From Blautia sp. (GTDB lineage: Bacteria > Bacillota > Clostridia > Lachnospirales > Lachnospiraceae), in contig JAUUSJ010000195.1 in the NCBI GenBank assembly GCA_030841965.1, positions 1-6,239 of the forward strand: a stretch of DNA of 6,239 nt. The letters are read 5' to 3'. Position numbers and translations under genes: made by a program. The notes below the pieces were generated by a model. That model did not search any database, was not told the origin of the DNA, and saw only the letters and a program-made list of their open reading frames with translations. Below are positions 1-6,239 of the stretch, piece after piece (the first letter of the stretch is position 1; every line of letters starts with the position of its first letter).

Positions 1-55
1 TTGGAGACAAAGATAACAATTTATAAATTTACTCCTCAGGTTTTTACATTAACCC
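1..55 (-). mobile_element. End of an insertion sequence extending left out of the window
   Basis: Read on the - strand from 55, this segment begins GGGTTAATGTAAAAACCTG. It matches the segment that starts at 6190 on the + strand: 25 of 27 bases are the same (55 down to 29 against 6190 to 6216). Homology to the mobC-like gene begins immediately after 55, so the tip of the element is at 55 and its body lies to the left. TATCTTTG (- strand, 8-15) fits the Bacteroides -7 consensus and would drive transcription leftward into the element. No transposase sequence falls inside the window, so the family is not identified. The equivalent TATCTTTG on the right is at 6232-6239. Confidence 0.75.
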
Positions 56-635
56 TAGATAATCTGATAGCCACCGCACGAAGAATAAGATAGCAGTCTA
101 TTTTTTTGGGGGGCCAGCCTGTTACGCCGTGACTATGGTGATAAAGAAAGCAAGATTATTGAAAATACAGTGGGAAATATTTTTCTGGTCAGGTGGTTTC
201 AGAAACAGCTAAAACACTTTCAGATTGTTTCGGAAAGGTCTTACAAAAACGGAAAGCATAACTATTAACCGGAATAATAAATCAATCTCTATCAGTACGC
301 AGATGGATAGTCTGATACCACCCAGCAAAATATCCAATCTTACTCAGGGGATGTTTGTAGATGCAGTAAGTGATAATTTTGATGAACGAATCAAGCAGAA
401 AATCTTCCATGCAGAACTTGTGATGGATTCCGCCAAAGTTTCTGCTGAAATGAAAACATATAAGAAAATTCCCGTCATTGCCGAATTTATCGACAGTGAT
501 GGGAAAGATATTCTTCATGGGACTATTGAAAGCAACTATCATAGGGGTAAATAGGAGATTATTGCTATGGTTGAGTCTAAAATAGGACGGGTAAAAACAG
601 AAGCCAAGTTTCCTAAATTATATAATATAGAGTAA
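56..635 (+). pseudogene. mobC: Remnant of mobC-like type IV coupling protein (TraG/VirD4 family), C-terminal part
   Basis: Coupling proteins are membrane ATPases that link the relaxosome to the conjugative type IV secretion channel. Pieces of the conserved C-terminal half can be read in successive frames: DNLIATAR (58-81), RRDYGDKESKIIENTVGNIF (125-184), GQVVSETAKTLSDCFGKVL (187-243), and then a long stretch from 255 containing STQMDSLIPPSKISNLTQG and SDNFDERIKQKIFHAE. The frame breaks near 84-90 and near 105-118. It also breaks in the T run at 180-184 (one T short) and in the A run at 253-255 (one A short). The frame from 255 meets an amber codon at 552-554, probably a former Lys or Glu codon. 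Beyond it the frame continues as EIIAMVESKIGRVKTEAKF to a natural-looking TAA at 633-635. The 5' part, including the Walker A region, was removed by the element ending at 55. An open frame can be drawn from a TTG at 225, but that is not a real start. The gene is non-functional. Its identity as MobC/TraG-type is from memory of Bacteroides conjugative elements. Confidence 0.8.
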
Positions 636-665
636 TAATTCTTAAACTGATATTTGTATCTTTCA

Positions 666-686
666 AATTGCTGTTTTTCAGCAATT
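666..686. terminator. Possible hairpin after the mobC remnant
   Basis: AATTGCTG (666-673) and CAGCAATT (679-686) form a perfect 8-bp stem around a TTTTT loop. It lies about 30 bases past the ancestral mobC stop, as a terminator would. It is followed by AAACTTTT rather than a strong T run, so termination activity is uncertain. The stem is symmetrical and could work on either strand. Confidence 0.3.
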
Positions 687-725
687 AAACTTTTAAAGTA
701 TCAAAACCAATGTTATTTTTTATAT

Positions 726-759
726 TTTGAGCTATATTTATGATAAAATAATAGCTTTA
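726..759 (+). promoter_or_regulatory. Candidate Bacteroides-type promoter for the 99-residue gene
   Basis: TTTG at 726-729 resembles the Bacteroides -33 box. TAGCTTTA at 752-759 matches the -7 consensus TAnnTTTG at all but the last base, with a spacing of about 22 bases. A second weak -7 candidate, TAGAATTG, lies at 770-777. The region is very A+T-rich, so chance matches are likely. Transcription would begin about 45 bases upstream of the ATG at 809 and could continue through the restriction-modification genes. Confidence 0.25.
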
Positions 760-808
760 TTTGTTTGTATAGAATTGTTTTTGTTCTTTTGTAGAAAAAG
801 AAACGAAA

Positions 809-1108
809 ATGGGATTAGTTATATTAGAGAAGAAAGAGCCAATAAAAAAGCTTAAGTGTACTTTGCAAAAATCAGGTCGTTTGGCTTTTCCTGAATTTAC
901 GTCAAAATATTTAGGTATTAGCTTAGGAAAATACTTTCAGTTTTCAACTGATCAAGCTAAAGAGTTATATATTATAATAAATTCAGATTTTGATGATAAG
1001 AAGTCTTATAAAATATATAAATCAGGACTATATTATTATGTTCTAGCAAACTTTATTTTTATAAGATTAGGATATAAATCTGATGATTCTTCAATAATCT
1101 TTGATTAA
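809..1108 (+). CDS. Small protein of unknown function upstream of the restriction-modification genes
   Basis: This is a 99-residue, lysine- and tyrosine-rich soluble protein with no signal peptide and no clear transmembrane segment. ATG 809 is the first start after an in-frame stop at 770-772, and its leader is A-rich (gaaacgaaa), typical of Bacteroidota. Visible blocks are KSGRLAFPEF (residues 22-31), which opens a possible small beta-rich fold, YIIINSDFDD (54-63), and a C-terminal GLYYYVLANFIFIRLGYKS ending in SIIFD. The pattern of YYY, LGY and IIFD resembles short conserved hypothetical proteins I recall from Bacteroidota, but I cannot assign a function. It lies 72 bases before the methyltransferase-like gene on the same strand with no obvious terminator between them, so it may be co-transcribed. 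A regulator or accessory role in the restriction-modification locus is inference only. No helix-turn-helix is apparent. Confidence 0.7.
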   Translation: MGLVILEKKEPIKKLKCTLQKSGRLAFPEFTSKYLGISLGKYFQFSTDQAKELYIIINSDFDDKKSYKIYKSGLYYYVLANFIFIRLGYKSDDSSIIFD

Positions 1109-1161
1109 AAAAGAGCCAGAGTGCAAAGATTTACAAGTATATAAACTAATTCCTATATTAT

Positions 1162-1178
1162 AATCTAAAAAGTAGATT
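1162..1178. promoter_or_regulatory. Inverted repeat just before the subunit M start codon
   Basis: AATCTA (1162-1167) and TAGATT (1173-1178) are perfect 6-bp arms around a 5-base spacer (AAAAG). The repeat ends two bases before the ATG at 1181. It could be an operator, or a weak RNA hairpin that limits ribosome access. With A/T-rich arms in A/T-rich DNA it may also be chance. Confidence 0.25.
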
Positions 1179-1180
1179 TA

Positions 1181-2167
1181 ATGGTAAATTTTAATATAGA
1201 TATAAGTGAAACTGAAATAATTGGCTACGATAAATATTTACTGGACTCATTATTAATAGATAGAAGTAAAAGTTTATTTTATAATAAGACTTGTAATATA
1301 ATTTGGGCTACAGATAACTATTCTCCATTAGGTGAGGGTTTTAAAATCGATGATCCAATATTATCTAATAATATTATAAACGAATATGGTCTTATCATCA
1401 GACCTAGAGTAAAAAAAACAAAAACTGAGCAAGTTGCTAGAGCTCGAAATAAAGCTGAAGTTTTTACACCTTCATGGTTATGTAATAAACAAAATAATTT
1501 AGTAGATGAAAATTGGTTTGGAGAAAAATTTCTATTTAATAAAGAAATAAATTATTCATGGGATACAAATAATAAAAAAATAAAATTTCCAACTAAGGAT
1601 GGGAAATTGTGGACTGATTATGTTTTAAGTACAAGACTTGAAATATCCTGTGGAGAAGCACCATATTTAGTTAGTAGATATGATACAATAACAGGACAAC
1701 CCATAAATATTATTGACAGAATAGGAATTCTTGATAGAAAAATACGTGTGATTAATGAAAATACCTATACTGAAAATGATTGGATGTATTGGGTATTGAA
1801 AGCATATCAAAGTATTTATGGTTTCGAATTACAAGGAGATAATCTATTATTGGCAAGAGAAAATTTACTTTATACTTTTGAGGATTATTATAAAGAAAGG
1901 TTCAATAAACAACCTGAAATAGAACAATGTAGAAATATAGCGGATATTATATCATGGAATATTTGGCAAATGGATGCACTTACATGTCTTGTGCCACACA
2001 CCTGTCATGAGATTATAATTGAACATCATGATATTTTCTCAACAACAAAGACAACAGAACAATGTCCTGGTTGCAAAAAAAATTCACTTAAAGAGCATAA
2101 TGGAATATATTGTTTAGTAAAAGATTGGAAAACTGGAAAAATAACAAAATTTGTAGACTCATTATAA
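1181..2167 (+). CDS. Adenine-methyltransferase-like protein ('restriction endonuclease subunit M' type)
   Basis: This is an apparently intact 328-residue protein. ATG 1181 follows an in-frame stop at 1166-1168, which fixes the start. AEVFTP (residues 92-97) resembles motif X of N6-adenine methylases. ISCGEAPYL (155-163) sits where the S-adenosylmethionine-binding motif I is expected, and YGFELQGDNLLLARENLL (213-230) resembles the following strand and helix. The catalytic [DN]PP[YF] motif IV is not present; the corresponding region reads IISWNIWQMD (256-265). A possible zinc site lies near the C-terminus: CPGC (295-298) with HNGIYC (306-311). The overall pattern matches Bacteroidota proteins usually labelled restriction endonuclease subunit M. 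The stop codon is one base before the next ATG, so the two products are translationally coupled and probably act as a complex. Without motif IV it may bind cofactor or recognise DNA rather than methylate it; that role is inference. Confidence 0.8.
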   Translation: MVNFNIDISETEIIGYDKYLLDSLLIDRSKSLFYNKTCNIIWATDNYSPLGEGFKIDDPILSNNIINEYGLIIRPRVKKTKTEQVARARNKAEVFTPSWLCNKQNNLVDENWFGEKFLFNKEINYSWDTNNKKIKFPTKDGKLWTDYVLSTRLEISCGEAPYLVSRYDTITGQPINIIDRIGILDRKIRVINENTYTENDWMYWVLKAYQSIYGFELQGDNLLLARENLLYTFEDYYKERFNKQPEIEQCRNIADIISWNIWQMDALTCLVPHTCHEIIIEHHDIFSTTKTTEQCPGCKKNSLKEHNGIYCLVKDWKTGKITKFVDSL

Positions 2168-2168
2168 T

Positions 2169-3206
2169 ATGAATAATAAAATTTCAAATATAGATTCAAG
2201 CATCTTAGATGATTTAATTACAGGGAGAGTCGAACCGTATATTTATGCTTTTTCTACTAATACTATTCCCAACTATTTAAAAGTCGGAGATACATATAGA
2301 CCGGTAGATACACGTATAAATGAATGGAAAAAGTTGTTTCCTAATTTGGTTAAAGAGTTTTCAGCACCAGCTAGAATTGATAATAATACTATTTTTAGAG
2401 ATTATACAGTTCATTCTTTTTTAATTGATGAAAGAGGTAGAGAACGACTTTTACCAAGTACATATTCCAATATCGTTTATTATTCTAAAGAGTTTTTTAA
2501 AAATGCAACAATAAAAGATTTGAATGATGCTATTATAGATATTCAAAAAAGTGCAAGTGAAAATTCAGGAAAATATCAACTGTACACAACAAAGCGTCTA
2601 CCAATAACTTTTATATATAAAAGGAATTTAAATTATGCTCCTCGTCCAAATCAGGTGGCTACGATTAGCAATTTTAAGAACGCTGTAAATTCTGGTTGTA
2701 CAAATCTTCTTATGTATGCTGTTATGAGATTCGGAAAATCGTTTACAGCTATATGTTGTGCTTTAGAAATACAAGCAAACGAAAGTGATTCTGATGGTAA
2801 AAACAAAAAGGACGAAAATAAGTACGATGAACCTGATACTTTAAATAAGAAACTTTCTACATATTTTTCAATGATTTTATTCTTTGCATTTTTAACAGAT
2901 TCAGAAGTTAAATCATTAGAAGACATCATTAGAGAATTGCCTAAAACAGAAGAGAACAAAAGAATAGGAAGGAATATAGGTTTACGTAAATCTGTTTTAC
3001 AGGAAATACAAAATAAAATGTATCCTTTTATTTTGAGTAAGTTGGATTATAAAATCCAGAATATAAACTCATTAATGAGAGATAATACATTATTACCTAT
3101 TGAACGGGCGAAAATTGCAATGAATAAATTCGAAAGGCTGTCCAGCTCTGAAATAGTGACACCAACAAACGTTGTCAAAAAAAGTCGTGAATTTATTACC
3201 AATTGA
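2169..3206 (+). pseudogene. N-terminal part: GIY-YIG nuclease domain and truncated helicase
   Basis: This open frame of 345 codons is the 5' part of the broken gene. The GIY-YIG-like core is YIYAF (residues 24-28) and YLKVG (36-40), followed by RINEW (49-53) with the likely conserved arginine, and a conserved-looking FRDYTVHSFLID (76-87). RPNQVATISNF (159-169) resembles the Q-motif region of restriction helicases, and YAVMRFGKSF (183-192) is the nucleotide-binding P-loop. Where about 400 or more residues of helicase motifs should follow, the sequence goes after about residue 203 straight into a charged low-complexity stretch (SDSDGKNKKDENKYDEP, 207-222). After that comes the linker that precedes the methylase. 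SEIVTP (327-332) is the motif X-like start of the methylase. The frame then breaks at the A run 3177-3183. The true continuation is VNLLPIDKFTIKNK, from 3187 in another frame, so the last residues SREFITN are spurious. Confidence 0.75.
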
Positions 3207-3315
3207 TAAATTTACTATAAAAAACAAAAATATTAGACATTGTATCAAAGCAAGGAGAATTCTCATGTATTCTATATAAAAAATTAGAAACAGCAATAAG
3301 AAATAATATATATAT

Positions 3316-4458
3316 GCAATTGCAACCTCAAAGATTGCATATGAATTCACAGTTAAAATATATAACATTTTAGGATTACCTATTTCAAATGTTTTCAGTG
3401 AATTTAATTCTTATGATTTATTGGAAGACGAAAAATTTATATTAAAACTACAGAAAATGAATTTCGATATAGTTATTGGCAATCCTCCTTATCAATTGGA
3501 AGGTGCTTCTGGTGGAAATAATGATGCTCCTATTTATCAAATATTTGCTAAAATAGCAACATCTATTTCAACTCAATATGTATCATTAATAATAAAATCT
3601 GCTTGGTTTACTACTGGACGAGAAAATTTACTTAGGGATTTCAGACACCACATGCTTACATCTAGAACTGTAAGTAGACTTGTTGTATACCCAAATTCTA
3701 ATATACTTTTTCCTGATGTAGAAATTAAAGGTGGATGTTGTTTTTATTTAGAAGATAAAAAATATAGGGGCAAATGTGAATATACATTAGTAAATAATGG
3801 AATTGAAGAAACTTCAATGAGAAAACTTGATGCATTTGATGTACTTATACGTGACCCAAAGGTTTCTACTATTATAGAAAAGATTGATGAAATTAGAAAG
3901 GAAAAAGGTTATGGTACTGTTGATACAATAATTTCTGCAGATACTCCTTTTGGCATTCCATCAAATCCTCGAACTAGTAAAAAAACACCCTGTAAAGTTT
4001 ATGAGACAAAACAAAATAAAGATGATGTATTATTATATCATATACAGAATGGAAAAAGATTGATTGAGTATATGAGTATTAATGATATAAGAAAAAATGT
4101 ACAAGATATACCTAAGTATAAAGTGTTTGTAACTGGTGCAGGTGGATCCGGAAATGATAAAAAAATATTAGGAAAACCTGTATTTGCTGAGAAAAATTCT
4201 ATTTGTTCTCAGTCATATCTTTATTCGGCATTTGAATCAAAAAAAGAAGCGGTAAATTTTGAAAAATATCTTAGAACAAAATTCTTAAGATTTATTGTTT
4301 CATCAATTAAAATAACTCAATCAGCTTCAAATAGAGTATATAGGTTTGTACCGCTAATTAATTTAAATAATGAAATTACTGATAAAAAATTATATAAACT
4401 CTTTAAATTAGCCCAAAATGAAATTAAAATAATAGAAAATTCAATAGATGTATTATGA
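3316..4458 (+). pseudogene. C-terminal part: Eco57I-type N6-adenine methylase with target-recognition region
   Basis: This is the 3' part of the broken gene. Its frame opens just after the AT repeat (AIATSKIAYEFTVKIYN from 3316) with no ATG. The TTG at 3421 can be taken as a start, but homology continues upstream of it. The preceding segment, 3230-3313, reads ILDIVSKQGEFSCILYKK in another frame and corresponds to methylase motif I. FDIVIGNPPYQ, with NPPY at 3481-3492, is catalytic motif IV for N6-adenine methylation. The following PIYQIFAKIA, SLIIKSAWF and a proline/glycine-rich FPDVEIKGGCCFYL are typical of Eco57I-like methylases. From about TPFGIPSNPRTS onward the protein resembles the C-terminal recognition region (FVTGAGGSGNDKK, ASNRVYRFVPL). 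The C-terminus looks complete. Without a start or its motif I it is not expected to be an active enzyme. Confidence 0.8.
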
Positions 4459-4463
4459 TTTGT

Positions 4464-5634
4464 GGCACTGTCCACAATTTTGTGTAAATGTAAACGGGAT
4501 TCAGTTATAAGTTCTCTTATATCTGAATTCTGTTTTCAAACATAAGCATAAATTGGTTTATAATCAATCCCCAGTTAGTAATCGGCATTGTCTATTTCTT
4601 CTCAATCTCCATCAGAGCGAGGTATACCATTTTCTTCACAGCATCATTCGACGGGAATGAACGCTTTGATTTAGTGTACTTTCTGATTTTTCCATTCAGA
4701 TTTTCTATGAGGTTTGTGGTGTAGATTATTTTCCTGATTTCCAATGGAAACTGGAAGAAAACAGTCAGGTCATCTCAGTTATTCTTCCATGAAAGGATGG
4801 TATAAGAGTACTTCCCTTCCCATTTCTTTTCCAAATTATTCAGTTCTACGGCAGCAGCCTCCTTGTTGGGCGCGTTATAGATGTTCTTCATATCGGCTGT
4901 AAACTCTTTCTTGTCCTTGTAAACGACATATTTGCAGGAGTTCCTGAATCTGATGTACGACACATATTTGTGTGGAAGACTGAGGAAATACGGCATGTAT
5001 GGTGTCGGTAAATCCGTTCAGGTTGTCAGTGCAGGTAATCAGTATGTCCTGCACTCCGCGGGCCTTCAAATCTGTCAGTACACCCATCCAGAATGAAGAA
5101 CTTTCTGATTTTCCCACCCACATGCCAAGGACTTCCTTCAAGCCTTTCTGTTTCAGACCGACACAGAGATAGACAGTCTTGTTGATGTTTTTTTCGTTGT
5201 CACGAACCTTGAATACAATACCGTCCATCCAAACGATGAGATAGACCGGTTCCAAAGGGCGGTTCTACCATTCCTAAGCAGCCTGGCTGACTTTGTTCGT
5301 GATGATGGAAATGGCTGATGTGGACGGTTCTATTTTATAGATTTCACGCATCTCATCTTCAATGTCGGACACGCTCATTCCTTTGGCATATAGGGAGATA
5401 ACAAGTTTTTCTATGGAAAGCCCACGACTCTCGTGTTTGGGAACAACTATAGGCTCGAATTCACCGTTACGGTCACGGGGAATAGGTATGACCGCTTCAC
5501 CGTGTTCAGTTTGGATTTTCTTGGGGTAGCTGCCGTTACGGGAATTACCGCTGTTATGACCGGAAACCGAATTCTTCTCATAACCCAGATGCGCATCCAT
5601 CTCACCTTCAAGCATGTTCTCCAATACCCGCGCG
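4464..5634 (-). mobile_element. Degenerate IS256-family element, one end preserved
   Basis: GGCACTGTCCACAATTTTG, starting at 4464, has the form of an IS256-family terminal inverted repeat. It lies about 30 bases beyond the transposase stop. The element begins 5 bases after the methylase stop codon, so it did not interrupt that gene. The opposite end is lost: the transposase N-terminus merges near 5634 with an ISL3-like transposase fragment. The boundary is approximate (about 5625-5675). With one end and an intact transposase both missing, it cannot move on its own. Confidence 0.7.
4517..5634 (-). pseudogene. IS256-family (mutator-type) transposase, multiply inactivated
   Basis: The product is a DDE transposase. 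Reading from high to low coordinates, conserved blocks are NMLEGEMDAHLGYEKN, IPRDRNGEFEP, LYAKGMSVSDIEDEM, YLIVWMDGI (first catalytic Asp), ITCTDNLNGFTDTI (second Asp), RNSCKYVVYKDKKEFTADMK, YTTNLIENLNGKIRKY (catalytic Glu) and the C-terminal TMPITNWGLIINQF. The natural stop is at 4517-4519. Inactivating changes are in-frame stops at 5274-5276, 5265-5267 (former Gln), 4775-4777 (former Trp) and 4592-4594 (former Trp), plus one extra base within 4943-4946 that shifts the frame at HQIRNSCK. The start of the protein is missing. The pieces can be read as separate open frames at 5274-5624, 4875-5255 and 4775-4996, none of which is a real gene. Confidence 0.85.
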
Positions 5635-6189
5635 TAGGTGCTTCAGAAACTTGCTCACATCATTATTTGTATAGTCTGAAAATATTTTTCCTAATCGTAA
5701 TGCGTAATAGTACACAGATTTTATATCCGGGAATTGTTCAAAGAGTATTTTGGCTCTTACCTTCTGGCTTTGCAGCCACTTCTCCGGAGCCTTAAACAGC
5801 AGGTACCGGCTTCTGGCTAACAACTGTCTGAGTGTATCTCCATTGCTAAATACTTCAGGTTCATAACACTCCCCCTTGGCTTTAGCTTCCTTTATTCTCT
5901 TGTTTTCATCTTTCATAACTTGCCAGCGATAAGCAATCCGCAGCTTCTGTACAGCTTCATAAACCAACTTTGAAACATGGAAACGATCCACTACCTGCAT
6001 AGCCCTGGGAAAGCAACGTTTTGCTATTTTCTGCATACTGCCGGCCATATCAAGTGTGATTTCCTTTACCTGGTTGCGCTTATCGGCATCTATTTTGAGA
6101 AGCACATTGATAACATCCTCTGCTTTAGTTCCCTTTACAATAGCTACGATGGTTCCTTTCTGCCCATGCTTATCCCGATTGGTAAGGAT
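5635..6189 (-). pseudogene. Internal fragment of an ISL3-like (ISAon1-type) transposase
   Basis: One uninterrupted frame on the - strand runs from ILTNRDKHGQKGTIVAIVKG at 6189 downward. VKEITLDMAGSM contains the first DDE Asp and AMQVVDRFHVSKLVYEAVQ the second. SNGDTLRQLLARSRYLLFK and the region ending KIFSDYTNN follow. This pattern fits the DDE_Tnp_ISL3 family. The N-terminus, roughly the first domain, was removed by the element whose tip is at 6190. The C-terminus with the catalytic Glu was lost at the junction with the IS256 remnant, somewhere between 5675 and 5625; the open frame runs on to a stop at 5608 through foreign sequence. An ATG-less start at 6105 can be drawn, but homology continues upstream of it to 6189. 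Unlike its neighbours, this fragment contains no internal stop or frameshift, so it is probably younger. Confidence 0.8.
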
Positions 6190-6239
6190 GGGTCAATGTA
6201 AAAACCTGAGGGGTAATATTTGTAAAAATCCTATCTTTG
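6190..6239 (+). mobile_element. End of an insertion sequence extending right out of the window
   Basis: The tip GGGTCAATGTAAAAACCTG at 6190 abuts the ISL3-like coding sequence, which stops matching exactly there. It is the inverted partner of the end at 1-55; 25 of the first 27 bases agree. TATCTTTG at 6232-6239, also present at the same place in the left copy, matches the Bacteroides -7 box and probably belongs to the element's own transposase promoter, reading rightward. No coding sequence of the element is inside the window. Confidence 0.75.

Larger units (their letters stand above)
2169..4458 (+). pseudogene. Broken multidomain restriction-modification gene: GIY-YIG nuclease, helicase, Eco57I-type methylase
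   Basis: Joining the reading frames across three small indels gives one polypeptide whose order is GIY-YIG nuclease-like domain, helicase P-loop, linker, adenine methylase with NPPY, and target-recognition region. It starts one base after the subunit M stop and ends at a natural-looking TGA (4456-4458). The disruptions are one extra A in the A run 3177-3183, one extra A in 3226-3230, and an extra AT in the repeat 3306-3315. Together these shift the frame by +4, which agrees with the observed change from the first frame to the last. The helicase body after the P-loop is also missing. Intact relatives as I recall them are far longer single polypeptides (over a thousand residues). The system would have cut unmodified foreign DNA and methylated its own, but this copy is very probably inactive as a restriction enzyme. 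Confidence 0.8.

Noticed and set aside
282..542. Open frame on the - strand
   Set aside because: It lies wholly opposite the mobC remnant, whose + strand frame matches a known family. The - strand product has no recognisable features.
636..808. Possible RNA gene or CRISPR-like repeat in the A+T-rich gap
   Set aside because: No spaced repeats, tRNA-like fold or riboswitch core could be seen; only one short hairpin and weak promoter boxes.
3306..3315. AT repeat as a true phase-variation tract
   Set aside because: Five units is short for efficient slippage, and two other frame breaks lie nearby, so it is kept only as an alternative explanation.
2651..3368. Two open frames on the - strand (2651-2959 and 3093-3368)
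   Set aside because: Both are antisense shadows of the restriction-modification gene and show only A/T-rich, artefactual hydrophobic translations.
552..5276. Amber codon reassignment, since TAG occurs inside the mobC remnant and three times in the IS256 transposase
   Set aside because: The replaced residues differ (Gln, Trp, and Glu or Lys), a TGA also occurs, and frameshifts accompany the stops. This is ordinary decay, not a changed genetic code.
5433..6201. Two open frames on the + strand (5433-5795 and 5977-6201)
   Set aside because: They lie opposite the IS256 and ISL3-like transposase sequences. Conserved DDE motifs are on the - strand.

Overview
The window looks like Bacteroidota DNA, most likely from a gut Bacteroidales. 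Four observations support this: a relic of a MobC/TraG-type conjugation coupling protein of the Bacteroides conjugative-transposon kind; two insertion-sequence ends that each carry TATCTTTG, a perfect match to the Bacteroides -7 promoter box TAnnTTTG; very A-rich leaders with no Shine-Dalgarno before start codons; and IS256-like and ISL3-like (ISAon1-type) transposase remnants. The family identifications rest on recalled sequence motifs, because no search could be run.

Layout, left to right. Positions 1-55 are the end of an insertion sequence lying mostly outside the window. Positions 56-635 are the decayed 3' part of a mobC-like coupling-protein gene, with several frame breaks and one in-frame amber codon. 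Positions 636-808 are A+T-rich and non-coding, with a small hairpin and a possible promoter. Next comes a strongly A+T-rich block on the + strand: a 99-residue protein of unknown function (809-1108), a 328-residue adenine-methyltransferase-like 'subunit M' protein (1181-2167), and, one base later, a large multidomain restriction-modification gene (2169-4458). That gene is broken. It has a GIY-YIG nuclease-like N-terminus and the P-loop of a helicase, but the rest of the helicase appears to be deleted in frame. The Eco57I-type N6-adenine methylase part follows, disrupted by three small insertions in short repeats. A degenerate IS256-family element starts 5 bases after its stop codon (4464 to about 5634, transposase on the - strand). 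It runs directly into a piece of an ISL3-like transposase (about 5635-6189, - strand), which is cut at 6190 by the end of another insertion sequence (6190-6239).

The two outer insertion-sequence ends are near-identical and inverted, and both elements point out of the window. The whole segment is therefore the DNA between two related elements in a composite-transposon-like arrangement.

In the ancestral state, the methyltransferase-like protein and the large nuclease-helicase-methylase would probably have formed one restriction-modification or phage-defence system carried beside conjugation genes. In the present sequence only the first two genes of the block look intact, and the restriction machinery is probably inactive. 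An alternative for the homopolymer indels, though not for the deletion or the nonsense codons, is sequencing error.
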